A stretch of 7,070 nucleotides of DNA, from contig JAUZOU010000152.1 of the NCBI GenBank assembly GCA_030706285.1, positions 1 through 7,070 on the forward strand, in the 5' to 3' direction. The notes below the pieces were generated by a model that had not been told where the DNA came from, did not search any database, and saw nothing but the letters and a program-made list of their open reading frames with translations. Shown here piece after piece: positions 6,310 to 7,070 of this stretch; within the stretch, counting starts at the first letter, position 1, and each line of letters opens with the position of its first letter. The stretch is from Bacteroidota bacterium. Its GTDB lineage: Bacteria; Bacteroidota; Bacteroidia; Bacteroidales; UBA1402. Both the position numbers and the translations under genes were made by a program.

Positions 6310-6858
6310 ATGAAGGAAGAAATCATTATAGCCGGTTTTGGCGGACAAGGTGTGTTGTCCATGGGTAAGATTTTGGCCTATGCAGGGTTGATTCGTGAGA
6401 AAGAAGTGACCTGGATGCCTGCTTATGGTCCGGAACAACGAGGTGGTACTGCCAATGTGACCGTTATTCTAAGTGATCAGCGAATCAGTTCTCCTGTATT
6501 GAATACCTATGATACGGCCATCATTTTGAATCAACAGTCTTTGGACAAGTTTGAACCTAAGGTTAAACCCGGAGGTCTTTTGATTTATGATCCACACGGC
6601 ATTACCCGTATACCTGAAAGAACGGATGTGCGTATTTGTACGGTCAATGCCATGGATGTAGCCTCAGAAATGGATAATGCCAAAGCTTTTAATATGCTTG
6701 TGCTGGGAGCCTATTTGAAGATCAATCCGATTATTGATCTGGATGCTATCATTGCAGGGCTCAAGAAATCATTACCTGAACGGCATCACAATATGTTGCC
6801 GATGAACGAAGCTGCCTTGATAAAAGGTGGTGAGCTTATTAAAAAGGTTAATTTCTGA
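6310..6858 (+). CDS. korC: 2-oxoacid:ferredoxin oxidoreductase gamma subunit
   Basis: The gamma subunit, a Rossmann-like domain that in this enzyme family contributes to CoA binding and catalysis. The N-terminal glycine-rich loop IIIAGFGGQGVLSMGK (5-20) and the signature PAYGPEQRGGTANVTV (37-52) are unmistakable. NAMDVASEMDNAKAFNMLVLGAY (113-135) and the C-terminal NEAALIKGGELI are typical. At 182 residues it is full length. It starts 8 bp after the beta stop, across a run of in-frame and out-of-frame stops (TAAGTAATAG), consistent with the same polycistronic message. It is the last gene of the delta-alpha-beta-gamma operon. The following 133 bp before the presumed minus-strand gene contain no other supported gene. 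Confidence 0.94.
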   Translation: MKEEIIIAGFGGQGVLSMGKILAYAGLIREKEVTWMPAYGPEQRGGTANVTVILSDQRISSPVLNTYDTAIILNQQSLDKFEPKVKPGGLLIYDPHGITRIPERTDVRICTVNAMDVASEMDNAKAFNMLVLGAYLKINPIIDLDAIIAGLKKSLPERHHNMLPMNEAALIKGGELIKKVNF

Positions 6859-6986
6859 TTACTCAAAAGGATAAATGTTACTGGTTGAAAGTGTACGAGA
6901 TTCCAGTAGGGACCAAAAGCTCCAATCGTAGGCTGCGATAAAACGTAGCTGATGACGATAATAATCTATTATTAACTGGTTATTTG

Positions 6987-7016
6987 AATGGTTACTTGTT
7001 TTTACAGGTAACCATT
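6987..7016 (+). terminator. Hairpin downstream of the oxidoreductase operon, candidate terminator
   Basis: AATGGTTACTTG (6987-6998) pairs with CAGGTAACCATT (7005-7016) over 12 bp with one wobble, around a 6-nt loop (TTTTTA). It lies 128 bp after the gamma stop, where a terminator for the operon is expected, but only two T residues follow the stem before TAGCC. It also overlaps the 3' end of the presumed minus-strand gene, so part of the symmetry may be incidental. Confidence 0.45.
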
Positions 7017-7069
7017 TTAGCCATAAAAGCCTGGTAGGCATGCGTTTCGATATTATCACTGTTTTGCCC
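6992..7069 (-). CDS. 3' end of an unidentified gene entering from the right edge
   Basis: On the minus strand a frame open to the window edge gives 25 residues before a TAA at 6994-6992. It contains DNIETHAYQAFMAKM and ends TCKNK. The composition, amphipathic and charged with a lysine-rich end, looks like a genuine C-terminus. It is more protein-like than the overlapping minus frame that runs on to 6859. I do not recognise the family from so short a fragment. The orientation would make it convergent with the oxidoreductase operon. Confidence 0.35.
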   Translation of the reverse strand, partial: GQNSDNIETHAYQAFMAKMVTCKNK

Positions 7070-7070
7070 G

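Noticed and set aside
6859..7059. Minus-strand frame of 66 residues with a GTG start, ending next to the gamma subunit gene
   Set aside because: It resembles no family I know, has scattered Trp/Arg/Ser composition typical of non-coding frames, overlaps a hairpin, and competes with a more protein-like minus frame.

Overview
The window looks like ordinary core chromosome from an anaerobic Bacteroidota, most likely a member of the Bacteroidales. Three things point there. Three promoters match the Bacteroidota sigma factor consensus (TTG, about 20 nt, TAnnTTTG). There is no convincing Shine-Dalgarno sequence in front of any gene. The gene content also fits: a patatin/surface-antigen outer-membrane protein, a divergent dnaB-ispE pair, and a four-subunit 2-oxoacid:ferredoxin oxidoreductase operon. 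Base composition looks even by eye, and I see no insertion sequence, phage gene, CRISPR array or other sign of recent transfer.

Layout. Positions 2-1411 (+) hold the C-terminal part of a patatin-like phospholipase: a POTRA-like segment followed by an outer-membrane beta-barrel. Its gene runs off the left edge. Positions 1437-1616 form a complete small unit: a promoter, a tRNA-Arg(ACG) gene and a long terminator-like hairpin. The replicative helicase gene dnaB (3221-1686, -) converges on this unit. A 147-bp intergenic region (3222-3368) separates dnaB from the divergent gene ispE (3369-4184, +). It carries a promoter for each gene, a 9-bp-arm inverted repeat and an 8-bp direct repeat. From 4218 to 6858 (+) four tightly packed genes encode the delta (ferredoxin), alpha, beta (TPP-binding) and gamma subunits of a 2-oxoacid:ferredoxin oxidoreductase. 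The last ~210 bp hold a hairpin and probably the 3' end of a gene entering from the right on the minus strand.

How the genes work together. The four oxidoreductase subunits should assemble into one cytoplasmic complex. It would convert a 2-oxoacid plus CoA to an acyl-CoA plus CO2 and pass electrons through Fe-S clusters to ferredoxin. Whether the substrate is 2-oxoglutarate or a branched-chain 2-oxoacid cannot be settled from sequence. The other genes (outer-membrane phospholipase, tRNA, helicase, isoprenoid kinase) are unrelated housekeeping functions. ispE lies only 33 bp upstream of the oxidoreductase genes and may be co-transcribed with them.

I found no strong candidate for an undescribed system. 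The points most worth a second look are the tRNA-Arg with an apparent A19-U56 substitution for the near-universal G19-C56 tertiary pair, and the repeats between dnaB and ispE.
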